A stretch of DNA of 14,156 nucleotides from Oscillospiraceae bacterium (GCA_021771675.1 JAETOP010000105.1:1-14156); one strand, 5' to 3'. Shown: positions 1 through 6,373, counted from the stretch's first letter. Made by a program: numbers and translations. Notes: generated by a model not told the origin, from the letters alone.

Positions 1-1
1 C

Positions 2-139
2 AATCCTCAGCACTATAGAAGGCTTACGCTGAAACAGACGATGGATGCGGAAAATGTTCTGTTGGAGCAGGGTAAAGCGATTGATTTTCCCTTGAAACCC
101 TCCGATTTATCCAGATATGACGAGGTGCTGTATGAGTGA
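2..139 (+). CDS. istA: IS21-family transposase IstA, C-terminal 45 residues only
   Basis: An open frame enters from the left edge (first full codon at base 2) and stops with TGA at 137-139. The peptide starts NPQHYRRLTLKQTMDAENVL and ends LSRYDEVLYE, with no recognisable catalytic part in view. I call it IstA because its stop overlaps the start of istB by 8 bases, the normal translationally coupled istA/istB arrangement. IstA is the DDE transposase of IS21 elements and needs IstB for transposition. The DDE core and helix-turn-helix lie left of the window, so whether the gene is intact cannot be judged. Confidence 0.75.
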   Translation, partial: NPQHYRRLTLKQTMDAENVLLEQGKAIDFPLKPSDLSRYDEVLYE

Positions 140-857
140 ATTTACCATGGACAGGCTGAGGGAAAACCTGGAAGCTCTAAAGATGAAGAACACCTTGGAA
201 ATCCTGGACAATTACCTGGAACGGGCTGTGGCGGAAAACCTCAATATTGTGGATGTTTTGGACCATATCTTTACGGAGGAAGCCAAATCCAAACGGAGGC
301 GGGCTTATGAGAAGCAGATTCAGATGTCCGGCTTCCCCATCAAGAAGACTCTGGACGATTTCGATTTCTCCTTCCAGCCCTCCATCGACAAGCGCCAAAT
401 CGACGAACTGGCCACCATGCGTTTCCTGGAGAATGGGGAGAACGTGGTATTCCTCGGACCGCCAGGTGTGGGCAAGACTCATCTAGCCTCCGCTCTGGGC
501 CTTGTGGCGGCAAAGCATCGCTTCTCTACCTACTACATCAACTGCCACCAGCTTATTGAGCAACTGAAAAAGGCTCATTTTGAGAACCGCCTGCCGGACA
601 AACTCAAGATCCTGGCCAAGTACAGGATGCTCATCATCGATGAAATCGGCTACCTCCCCATGGACATCCAGGGTGCAAACCTGTTCTTCCAACTGATTGC
701 CAGAAGGTATGAGAAAACTTCCACCGTTTTTACCTCCAACAAGACGTTCTCCCAGTGGAACGAGGTCTTTGCCGATGTCACCATCGCCTCCGCTATTTTA
801 GATCGTGTCCTGCATCACTGCACTGTGATTAACATTAAGGGCGAGTCCTCTTTTTGA
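132..857 (+). CDS. istB: IS21-family transposition helper ATPase IstB
   Basis: A 241-residue AAA+ ATPase that helps IstA transpose. The Walker A motif GPPGVGKTHLAS is at about residues 109-120 and Walker B LIIDEIGYL at about 167-175. A STVFTSNK segment follows, as in IstB/DnaC-type ATPases, and the start MSEFTMDRLRENLEALKM is typical of IstB N-termini. I prefer the ATG at 132 over an in-frame ATG at 117: it overlaps the istA stop (coupling) and gives the usual N-terminus. The end is odd. Family members usually run on after INIKGES with a short basic tail of the SYRLK type, but this one stops at INIKGESSF right after a run of five T. A one-base slip may have trimmed a few C-terminal residues, probably without harm to the ATPase core. 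Confidence 0.93.
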   Translation: MSEFTMDRLRENLEALKMKNTLEILDNYLERAVAENLNIVDVLDHIFTEEAKSKRRRAYEKQIQMSGFPIKKTLDDFDFSFQPSIDKRQIDELATMRFLENGENVVFLGPPGVGKTHLASALGLVAAKHRFSTYYINCHQLIEQLKKAHFENRLPDKLKILAKYRMLIIDEIGYLPMDIQGANLFFQLIARRYEKTSTVFTSNKTFSQWNEVFADVTIASAILDRVLHHCTVINIKGESSF

Positions 858-948
858 GCAAGGAAGCACCTGATTTTTGTTACCCCCCCCGCCAAAAAAC
901 TACAAAATTTCTTCGGCGTTTTCTTACAATTTCAAATTGGCGTTGACA
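858..948 (+). repeat. IS21 right terminal region with internal repeats
   Basis: This non-coding strip between istB and the element end contains a run of eight C (884-891) and two related motifs. Read on the minus strand from the end these are CAACGCCAATTTGAAATT and, further in, AAACGCCGAAGAAATTTTG. IS21 elements carry several such repeats near each end for IstA binding. The matching left end is not in the window, so the inverted-repeat relation is inferred. Confidence 0.6.
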
Positions 949-1130
949 ATGGCAAAACCCTCCGGGCCCTCCGCCAGATAGATCCGCTCCCAGATCTGTA
1001 GCAAAGTATGGGCCTCGATTCCAAACCGGCGGCCTGCTTCACTGTAACTCAGCCCTTCCGCACGCATGGCTTCGATTACCTTTGTCTTAAATTCCGCTGT
1101 ATATCTCCTGTTTGGCACTCCCTTTGGCAT
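949..1130 (-). pseudogene. IS3-family orfA (helix-turn-helix subunit), truncated by IS21
   Basis: Starts with ATG at 1130 after a good ribosome site (GGGAGTG). It encodes MPKGVPNRRYTAEFKTKVIE..., a typical IS3 OrfA beginning, followed by the helix-turn-helix stretch LSYSEAGRRFGIEAHTLLQIWE and the conserved IYLAEGPEGF. After EGPEGFAI the family likeness stops exactly where the IS21 end begins. The frame then reads eight codons of IS21 DNA (VNANLKL and stop at 924). About 61 native residues remain of a protein that is usually near 100, so no functional OrfA or OrfAB fusion can be made from here. Confidence 0.85.
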
Positions 1131-1188
1131 ATACTCACTCCCTTTTTTCTATTTTATCACTTTTGTCTATCTATTGGGGGGCGGTTCA
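949..1188 (-). mobile_element. IS3-family element remnant: left end plus 5' part of orfA, cut by the IS21 insertion
   Basis: The fragment runs from a probable terminal repeat (minus strand beginning TGAACCGCCCCCCAATAG at 1188) through the orfA start to the point where the IS21 element begins. TGAACCGCCCC-type ends with an orfA some 60 bases inside fit IS3-family structure. The rest of orfA, orfB and the other end are not in the window; they may lie beyond the left end of the IS21 copy or may be lost. Confidence 0.75.
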
Positions 1189-1218
1189 CTTGGTTCTTCA
1201 AGTGCCGCCGCTTTTTAA

Positions 1219-1269
1219 TCAGCTTACTCCTGTGTTCCGCTTCACCCATTCCCGGAGTTTCTCTGACAA
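1219..1269 (-). pseudogene. C-terminal scrap of a second excisionase-like gene
   Basis: The minus strand reads SEKLREWVKRNTGVS and a stop at 1219-1221. This closely resembles the end of the intact excisionase-like protein at 2627-2836 (EELWEWVKQNTGKKD), and the DNA similarity extends over about 34 bases. No start or helix-turn-helix precedes it: upstream lies the hairpin that follows the HipA-like gene. It is probably what is left of a paralogous excisionase/kinase unit after deletion near the IS3 insertion. A chance match cannot be fully excluded over so short a stretch. Confidence 0.55.
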
Positions 1270-1274
1270 ATAGG

Positions 1275-1299
1275 CCGCGCCCGAATCATCCGGGCGCGG
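1275..1299 (-). terminator. Hairpin after the HipA-like gene
   Basis: A perfect 9-bp stem (CCGCGCCCG / CGGGCGCGG) with a 7-base loop begins 9 bases past the stop of the leftward HipA-like gene. On that strand it is followed by CCTATTTGT, a poor T tract. The position suits transcription termination or 3'-end protection; the weak T run lowers certainty of intrinsic termination. Confidence 0.6.
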
Positions 1300-1307
1300 T
1301 CAAACTG

Positions 1308-2549
1308 TCAGACCATATTCATTGTAGGGCCGCTTTGCTGATAATCTTCCGCGATATCCTCCGCCACATCGTTTTCCGCGAAATCAGCTGTCTGGCGCTG
1401 TGAAAGCGCCAGATCCTGAAGGTGTTCGATTCTCTGTTGGATGGATACCATGATTGCTTTTCGTCTGTCCTGGTCAAGATATTCACCTGCGGGTGCCAAG
1501 ATCTCCGCGATCTCATCCTCTAACCCACGCAGCGCGTCAAAGTCGATCCAGCTCAGATCCGTTACCAGCGCCAGCTGCTCCTCGTGGGTTTTCTTGAACG
1601 GCTTGCACTCAACGCCTTTTCCGGAAAGGATCTGGCCCGTCAGCTTGTCATATCCCAGCGAGGAACCGCTGTCGAAGATTGGTGCCGCTCCCAGCCATTC
1701 CAGCGTGTTGGCCTCACGGATCAACCCAAAGTTGTTCTGGTGCCGATCCTCGTTGGCGATCAGATAATCCAGCACGATCATCTGATCCATGGCATGAACC
1801 ATTCCCGGCACGCCAAGGGTCTCACAGCAGTTCAGGAAATGGCGGTAGACAGAGGTGCTGTTATCTTTCTTCCGCGTCTGCATAACCCGCCATGCACTGA
1901 CCAGCTCTGTATCCGGGGTAATGAAATCCTGGCACACGCTAAAGGGTAACCCATCATCCCAGCACAGTTCATATGGCACATACGGGATATCCAGTCTCCT
2001 GCAAACCGCTGAGGCAATCACCTCGTTGAAGGGCTGCTGCATGAATGGGGCGCTGCCGGCTTTCAGCAGACATCTGGCTCCATTGATGATCTTCCACCGC
2101 TTTTTCAGGAAACCGTCTGAGGTATTGTCCGGGGAGTGAAAGCTGAAATCTTTACCTTTTGGTGCCTTCCCCAACAGGATGTCACCGATATCTTCGGAGA
2201 AATCGTTGGTGAAGAAGTTGATTTGTGCCCACTGTATGTCACTGCCCTGGGGTCTGATCCAATACTGGTCAGAGAGACTCAAGCCCATGCTCTTGGTCAG
2301 CAGAAGCCGCGTGTTGGGGAGTTCCAGCGTTTCCAACGCCTTCCGCACGCCGGATCGGCTGGCAGGGATAGAGCGGTCGATCCACCAGGTATTCAAAGCC
2401 GCCCTGTCTACAGCTCCCCGCTTGACCGAAAGACCCACGGGAAGATGCTCCGCATAGTGGATATCACAAACTTTCTGCACAGCACTTGTGGCCTCGTCAA
2501 GAATCAGATCGGCCACCGGGATATCTTTATGCATCAGCGTATACCGCAC
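1308..2549 (-). CDS. HipA-like serine/threonine kinase domain protein
   Basis: A 413-residue protein of the HipA kinase superfamily. HipA kinases are known as toxins of toxin-antitoxin pairs that phosphorylate translation factors, but the target here is unknown. Visible landmarks are SPDNTSDG at about 139-146 (nucleotide-loop region), a lysine in LLKAG near 164 (ATP contact), the catalytic loop LIANEDRHQNNFGL near 263-276 with the expected Asp, and a metal-binding Asp in APIFDSGSSLGYD near 292. I chose the GTG at 2547-2549, preceded by GGGAGGGG at 7 bases. The longer in-frame ATG at 2666 would overlap the upstream gene and adds an unrelated-looking leader. It lies 77 bases behind the excisionase-like gene, on the same strand. 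There is no classical HipB, so that HTH protein is the candidate antitoxin or regulator. Kinase fold is well supported; toxicity is inferred. Confidence 0.85.
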   Translation of the reverse strand: MRYTLMHKDIPVADLILDEATSAVQKVCDIHYAEHLPVGLSVKRGAVDRAALNTWWIDRSIPASRSGVRKALETLELPNTRLLLTKSMGLSLSDQYWIRPQGSDIQWAQINFFTNDFSEDIGDILLGKAPKGKDFSFHSPDNTSDGFLKKRWKIINGARCLLKAGSAPFMQQPFNEVIASAVCRRLDIPYVPYELCWDDGLPFSVCQDFITPDTELVSAWRVMQTRKKDNSTSVYRHFLNCCETLGVPGMVHAMDQMIVLDYLIANEDRHQNNFGLIREANTLEWLGAAPIFDSGSSLGYDKLTGQILSGKGVECKPFKKTHEEQLALVTDLSWIDFDALRGLEDEIAEILAPAGEYLDQDRRKAIMVSIQQRIEHLQDLALSQRQTADFAENDVAEDIAEDYQQSGPTMNMV

Positions 2550-2626
2550 AGGAACCCCTCCCTTCGTTTCATAGTATTTTATATTGTACCACACTGTCCT
2601 GTCATAAATCAACGATTGTCCCTGCA

Positions 2627-2836
2627 TCAGTCTTTCTTTCCCGTATTCTGTTTCACCCATTCCCAAAGTTCCTCCTTGGGAATTACGATGCGGGAGCCGA
2701 TCTTCAGTGCAGGGAATCCCTCTGTCCGAACCAGCTCGTATGCTCCGGCACGGGAGATTCCCAATGCGGCTGCCATCTCAGGTACGGAGAGCGTCAATGG
2801 AAGTTCCTCGTAGGATCTGAACGTTACTTTTTTCAT
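2627..2836 (-). CDS. Excisionase-family (HTH_17 / MerR-like) DNA-binding protein
   Basis: A 69-residue protein with the excisionase-type winged helix-turn-helix. LTLSVPEMAAALGISRAGAYELVRTEGFPALKIGSRIVIPKEELWEWVKQ carries the SVPEMAAALGISRAGAYELV recognition unit and the FPALKIGSRIVIP wing (about residues 14-62). It has an AGGA ribosome site 7 bases before the ATG. Such proteins regulate or direct excision of integrative elements, and are often annotated as helix-turn-helix domain proteins. Here no integrase is next to it; instead a HipA-like kinase follows on the same strand. An alternative role is therefore autoregulator or antitoxin of the kinase. The family call is firm, the role is open. 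Confidence 0.85.
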   Translation of the reverse strand: MKKVTFRSYEELPLTLSVPEMAAALGISRAGAYELVRTEGFPALKIGSRIVIPKEELWEWVKQNTGKKD

Positions 2837-2915
2837 GTAGTATCCTTTCTCCCCTCCGCAGCGGAAGGGCCTTTTATTTGTTATTCTTCGTTTTGTTGAT
2901 CTACTTTCCCACCAT

Positions 2916-2951
2916 CTGCTGGAGGGGAGTATCCGCAGGAGCTGCGGCTCA
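2916..2951 (+). repeat. Repeat copy A, bracketing the VbhA/Fic unit on the left
   Basis: This stretch matches 3918-3954 in the same orientation: CTGCTGG, then GGGA, ATCCGC, AGGAG, TGCGG and TCA in the same order. About 30 positions are identical, with five substitutions and two small indels. It contains a perfect 6-bp dyad (CCGCAG-GAG-CTGCGG, 2933-2947). It lies in the intergenic region between the divergent excisionase-like gene and the antitoxin promoter. Confidence 0.65.
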
Positions 2952-2994
2952 AAATATGACTGCCACGAGTAGGAAGGCTTGAAAAACTTTCACC

Positions 2995-3023
2995 TTGTAT
3001 TCATCCTTGTTTCAAGCTATACT
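2995..3023 (+). promoter_or_regulatory. Sigma-A-type promoter for the antitoxin/fic operon
   Basis: A -35 box TTGTAT (2995-3000) and a -10 box TATACT (3018-3023) are separated by exactly 17 bases. This predicts transcription from about 3030, ahead of a strong ribosome site TGGAGGT (3041-3047) and the ATG at 3054. Confidence 0.7.
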
Positions 3024-3053
3024 GATATCAAGATTTTTTCTGGAGGTATCGTC

Positions 3054-3221
3054 ATGAGTGCTGCTGAAATTGAGGAATCCATTCGTACAGCCACTATATC
3101 GCTGGAGATGGAAGGCCTGCATATTGACTCGCAGTATGCGGAATGGTGCCGGCAGATGCTTTCTGGTAAGATTTCTATGGAAGAATATATTGCCATGGTT
3201 ATCGAAAGGGCAAAGGGTTGA
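3054..3221 (+). CDS. VbhA-family antitoxin (Fic inhibitor)
   Basis: A 55-residue protein that should bind the Fic protein encoded 3 bases downstream and block its ATP site. It carries the Fic inhibition motif (S/T)xxxE(G/N) as SLEMEG near residues 16-21, within ATISLEMEGLHID. A C-terminal segment FSGKI-like (LSGKISMEEYIAMVIERA) matches the VbhA family layout. I start it at ATG 3054 behind TGGAGGT; an upstream in-frame ATG at 2979 lies before the promoter -35 box and adds a non-conserved leader. The gene is intact although its toxin partner is frameshifted. If the toxin is dead, the antitoxin would be without a function here. Confidence 0.85.
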   Translation: MSAAEIEESIRTATISLEMEGLHIDSQYAEWCRQMLSGKISMEEYIAMVIERAKG

Positions 3222-3224
3222 CAT

Positions 3225-3852
3225 ATGGCGTACAGCATCGAAAGCACGTCGGATCATTGCTATGAGGGAACTACTTGCCTGATCAACAAACTGGACATCC
3301 GTGATGAGCATAGATTGGCAGAGGCCGAAGCGGCGATTGTGTTGGGAAAGCTTACCGCTTTGAAACAGCGTCCTGTACAGGGCACTTTCAATTTCGAGCA
3401 TTATAAGCAGATACACCGATTCCTGTTTTGCGACCTCTACGATTGGGCGGGACAAATCAGAGATATCGACATTTCCAAACAGGGAACCACATTTGTTGCT
3501 GCAAATAAAATCGAAACCTGTGCCAAGCCCTGCTTTGAGAGACTGCAATCATTTTGTGCCGAGAGTCTAAGCCACCGAGAAGTGGCGGAGGGTGTTGCGG
3601 ATTTTTATCACACCATCAATATGCTGCACCCTTTCCGTGAAGGGAATGGGTCGAACACAAAGGGCGTTCTTTGCACAATGGGTGGAAAAACGGTTAGGCT
3701 ACAGGTTTGATCTTGCCGCGCTTGACCCAGATGAGCTTATGATCGCAACGATTTATGCGGCGCAAGGCGTTATGGATCATCTGGTAAGCTGCTTTGATAG
3801 GATGCTGCAGCCGCTCGAAATGAATATGGAAATAGAAATGACCATGCTGTAA
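3225..3852 (+). pseudogene. fic: Fic-domain AMP-transferase (VbhT-like toxin), frameshifted inside the active-site motif
   Basis: The upstream frame (161 codons, 3225-3710) gives a typical Fic protein with DLYDWAGQIRDIDISKQGTTF near residue 71-91 and NMLHPFREGNG up to residue 142. It then changes to nonsense. Fic enzymes need HxFx(D/E)GNGRxxR; the missing GRTQRAFFAQWVEKRLGYRF continues in the next frame and runs in good family style to 3852. Removing one G from the GGG at 3648-3650 restores HPFREGNGRTQRAFF and a 208-residue protein. As written, the product lacks the catalytic-loop arginines and the last helices, so it should not transfer AMP. The start follows the antitoxin stop by 3 bases, so the two are coupled. 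A sequencing error is the main alternative to true inactivation. Confidence 0.88.
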
Positions 3853-3860
3853 GTTGACTT

Positions 3861-3884
3861 GCCTCCCGCTAAATAGTGGGAGGC
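3861..3884 (+). terminator. Terminator of the antitoxin/fic operon
   Basis: The stem GCCTCCC / GGGAGGC with a 10-base loop begins 8 bases after the restored fic stop and is followed by ATTTGAC. The T tract is short. Position and stem make it the natural end of the operon transcript. Confidence 0.65.
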
Positions 3885-3909
3885 ATTTGACATTTAGATA
3901 GCCCTCAAC

Positions 3910-3955
3910 ATGACCGCCTGCTGGCAGGGACCATCCGCGCAGGAGATGCGGTCAT
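3910..3955. repeat. Repeat copy B with a long dyad, at the 3' end of the relaxase remnant
   Basis: This inverted repeat has outer arms ATGACCGC (3910-3917) and GCGGTCAT (3948-3955) and an inner pair CCTGC / GCAGG separated from the outer arms by a 4-base bulge on one side. Positions 3918-3954 are also the second copy of the repeat found at 2916-2951. It overlaps the last codon of the relaxase remnant. There is no T tract on either strand, so it is not a classical terminator. Confidence 0.6.
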
Positions 3956-5013
3956 CTCATGGCCATATTCCAGCCGCCATACTGCTGCTCCTCATGGTCA
4001 TTCGGATTTTGACCCAGAGCGATTTTCTTTTCTCTGATCCTGGCACGCAGCTTTCTATCCACATGACCGACCGTGTCCCTGGGCGGAACAGAGTTCTCAC
4101 GGAAGATCTGTCCCATGTGATAAAGAAGTCTGGTGGTACAGAGCAGCACGCTGGGTTTCCTTTGATACTCAAAATGGTCCAGGAAGAATTGCGCGTACTC
4201 GTTTCCCTGCTCCGCTGAACGATAGAACCAGTTCCAAGCCGCCTCACGGTCCTGCTTCACATCCTGCCCCGCAAGATACAGCTTTCCCAATGCGTATTGG
4301 GCGTATGGATTGCCGCAGTTGGCGGATGCGGTCAGATGTGCCGCTGCTTTGGAAACGTCCTTTGGAACATCCACGCCCTCAAGATAGAGCTTTCCCAGCC
4401 GATAGTCGGTGTACTGGTTCCCCTGTGCCGCCGCTTTCTCATACCACTTCACAGCTTCCTCGATCCTTCGCTGGCTTTGCAGCAGCTTTCCCAGAGCATA
4501 CTGTGAGAAGTCATTCCCAGCCTCGGCGGAGCGACGGAACCACATTTCAGCCCTTTCGTCATCCGGCAGGACGCCGAGGCCATCCCGCCAGCACTTGCCC
4601 AGCTGGTGTGCCGCCACTGCGAAGCCCATATCCCAGAGCTGTTCCAGGGTGTAAACGGCCGCTTTCTTTTCTTCCTCCACTTCGTCCTTCATCCGTTCGT
4701 CCTCGAAGGATACCGTGCCCAAGCGGATATGCTCCGCCTCCTGGATGACCATGTTCTTGACAGCCCTGAACTCTTTTTGTTGAGAGAGCGGCAGATGCTC
4801 TCTCGGCTTGTCCTTGTAGTAGCATTCCACCTCGTCCCGCAGACGGTTCCAGGCTTCGTAGCACTCCGCCACCTGTGGGAGCCGCGCCATCTCATCCACG
4901 ATGGAATTCACCTGGGCCTTCACCGGCTTCTTCAGATAGCCGTAGACCTTTTTCCCATTGGCATTGTTCAGCATCTCTACCAGCGCTTCCATCTTTTCCG
5001 TATAGTTTTTTGC
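3952..5013 (-). pseudogene. MobP3/MobL-type relaxase, C-terminal part with Sel1 repeats; catalytic N-terminus missing
   Basis: About 352 residues resemble the C-terminal half of the large MobP3/MobL relaxases of Clostridial conjugative elements. KNYTEKMEALVEMLN and the conserved YYKDKPREHLPLSQQKEF come first. Four Sel1-like repeats follow, with core forms such as AAAQGNQYTDYRLGKLYLEG and AEQGNEYAQFFLD. The tail PSVLLCTTRLLYHMGQIF...NPNDHEEQQ ends at 3952. The N-terminal domain with the nicking tyrosine and the histidine metal site is absent. Upstream of about 5013 the minus frame reads only the antisense of a different, rightward gene remnant. The nominal open frame to 5085 starts inside that foreign part and has no convincing ribosome site. 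Relaxases nick at oriT; this one cannot. The recombination that truncated it probably also brought in the neighbouring fragment. Confidence 0.82.
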
Positions 5014-5379
5014 AGAGGGGCATGAGGCGGGTAAAGCTGAGTTGATCGACGAGACTGTCTGGTCACATCGGGTGACCGCCAACATCCATTTCGACCCGGC
5101 AACCTACTACCCAGAGGCGATGATGAACCTTGACTTGCGTGCGGCGGAACCGCAGTGAGAACTGTTTACAGCGGATGATTTTCGGCGCCACGATCAGGAA
5201 GGACATTAGATCTTGCGGAAAAAGTACGGGAAAAAACCGCCGAGAACGAGTTCGGCTATTTTAGAGAAAAAGCCTGCGAAACTGGTGGAGTCACTGAGTC
5301 GAACCAAAAACAAAGCCGTTATAAGTCAGCAACGGATGATAGTAAAAAATTGCACCGTGGGAGTACGTGGCCTTGTTGA
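5012..5379 (+). other. Unidentified rightward gene remnant(s), joined to the truncated relaxase
   Basis: The plus strand from about 5012 reads EGHEAGKAELIDETVWSHRV, then TANIHFDPATYYPEAMMNLD and LRAAEPQ, to a TGA at 5156-5158. This peptide has the composition of a real, well-folded protein, but no start is visible and I do not recognise the family. After two stops, a different frame (5179-5379) is open for 67 codons with DLAEKVREKTAENEFGYFRE, a charged, coil-like stretch. No proper start or ribosome site is present, so I treat the whole as one or two decayed gene ends. Confidence 0.4.
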
Positions 5380-5400
5380 GAAATTCTTGAGTAAAAAGCG

Positions 5401-5431
5401 GTGGCGCAGTCTGATTTTCAGGCTGCGCCAC
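5401..5431 (-). terminator. Terminator of the PfkB-containing operon (possibly bidirectional)
   Basis: A perfect 9-bp GC-rich stem GTGGCGCAG / CTGCGCCAC is extended by weaker pairing toward a loop around GATTTTCA. On the minus strand it is followed directly by CGCTTTTTAC, a usable T tract. It lies 64 bases past the stop of the leftward kinase gene. It also marks the border between decayed mobile DNA on the left and the metabolic locus on the right. Confidence 0.75.
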
Positions 5432-5494
5432 TGTTTGAATCTAGCCATATGCAATCCAGCTAGTATGAATCTTTTTAGAATGCAGTACTATTTG

Positions 5495-6373
5495 TCAATA
5501 AAATTCCTTGATGTAATCCAGCACATCCTGACGAGTACCCTGGAAGGGACCGGGCGTTTCCATTTTCAGGGATACCAGCGCCGTGCAGTATTGCAGGGCA
5601 TCCTTGATATCCGCCCGCTGGCGCTCGGTGATGTACCCGGCGAAGGTGGTATCGCCCCGTCCCGTGCGGCCTGACAGGTTCCGGGCCTTGATGGGACAGG
5701 TGTAGACCGCTTTGCCGTCATAGGCCAGGACCTCGGTGTTGTGGGTGATGAGGACCTCCTTTGCGCCCCAGCTGTGGAGCAGCTTTGCCGCCTCCGCCCG
5801 GTCGGTGAGGCCTGTCAGGATCTCCGCCTCGGCAGCGTCAGTCTTGAGATAGTCGATTACCGGCAGGTACTCCTTCTTCTCCGCCCAGTCGTGGAAGGCC
5901 ATGGTCTTGTCCGCCTCCACGTGCCGCAGCAGACACTGGACGTCCACTGCCACCTTGCCGTGTTTGGCGGCCTCGGCGAACAGGGCTCCGTCAAAGTCGC
6001 CGTATACCAGTCCGGCGAAGTGGTAAATCTTCGCCTCGATGTCAGGCAGCTCCTCGAATTGAAAGGGGTCGCACACGCCCATGGAGGTGCAGGCCCGTTT
6101 TTCCTTGTCAGCGGTAAAATACTGGTTGCGAATGGAGCAGGTTGCCGCCGAGGGTTTCCAGTAAAGGTCCGCCCCGGAACCCGCGAACCGGGCCTCCACA
6201 TCGGCGTCGGCGGGGTTCAGCTTGGTGAAGAGGGCGGTCCGATTGCCGCTCTTGGCCGCCGCGAAGCCGGAGGCCACCACGGCGCCGCCCAACTCCTTGC
6301 GCTCGTTGCCCTGATAGTCGATGTTGTGGTCCAGAGAAACAGGGCCAATCACTAAAACATCATATTGTTTCAT
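5495..6373 (-). CDS. PfkB-family (ribokinase-like) carbohydrate kinase
   Basis: A 292-residue kinase of the PfkB family, which phosphorylates sugars, sugar acids or nucleosides with ATP. The N-terminal glycine pair KELGGAVVASGFAAAKSG is at about 26-43. The C-terminal signature LSGRTGRGDTTFAGYI has its GxGD catalytic Asp near residue 241; family members mostly carry GAGD, so GRGD is a mild variant. Substrate cannot be read from sequence. I start at ATG 6373, preceded by GAAGGTAG; a TTG five codons earlier is possible but less likely. It is the last gene of the leftward locus, separated from the secreted-protein gene by a strong hairpin (6416-6437), so its expression may depend on read-through. 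It fits phosphorylation of the imported compound or of a breakdown product. Confidence 0.87.
   Translation of the reverse strand: MKQYDVLVIGPVSLDHNIDYQGNERKELGGAVVASGFAAAKSGNRTALFTKLNPADADVEARFAGSGADLYWKPSAATCSIRNQYFTADKEKRACTSMGVCDPFQFEELPDIEAKIYHFAGLVYGDFDGALFAEAAKHGKVAVDVQCLLRHVEADKTMAFHDWAEKKEYLPVIDYLKTDAAEAEILTGLTDRAEAAKLLHSWGAKEVLITHNTEVLAYDGKAVYTCPIKARNLSGRTGRGDTTFAGYITERQRADIKDALQYCTALVSLKMETPGPFQGTRQDVLDYIKEFY

Larger units (their letters stand above)
1..948 (+). mobile_element. IS21-family insertion sequence, right-hand part (left end lies outside the window)
   Basis: The element holds the istA 3' end and the whole of istB, in the usual overlapping order. Its right end is placed at 948. 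Read inward from there on the minus strand the sequence begins TGTCAACGCC, starting with TG as is common for IS21 ends. An interrupted IS3-type orfA reading frame starts at the very next base. The stretch between istB and 948 carries two related copies of an AACGCC-N-A...AAATT motif (roughly 911-925 and 929-946 on this strand), like the multiple terminal repeats of this family. The left end and the target duplication cannot be seen, so the exact end could be off by a few bases. Confidence 0.85.

Noticed and set aside
2136..2813. A 225-codon plus-strand open frame opposite the HipA-like gene and the excisionase-like gene
   Set aside because: It crosses the boundary of two convincing minus-strand genes and shows no family likeness.
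2933..2947. CCGCAG-GAG-CTGCGG as a transcription terminator
   Set aside because: The loop is only three bases and no T tract follows on either strand; it is better treated as part of repeat copy A.
5213..5674. A 153-codon plus-strand open frame from a TTG start
   Set aside because: It reads through the terminator at 5401-5431 and into the antisense of the PfkB kinase gene.
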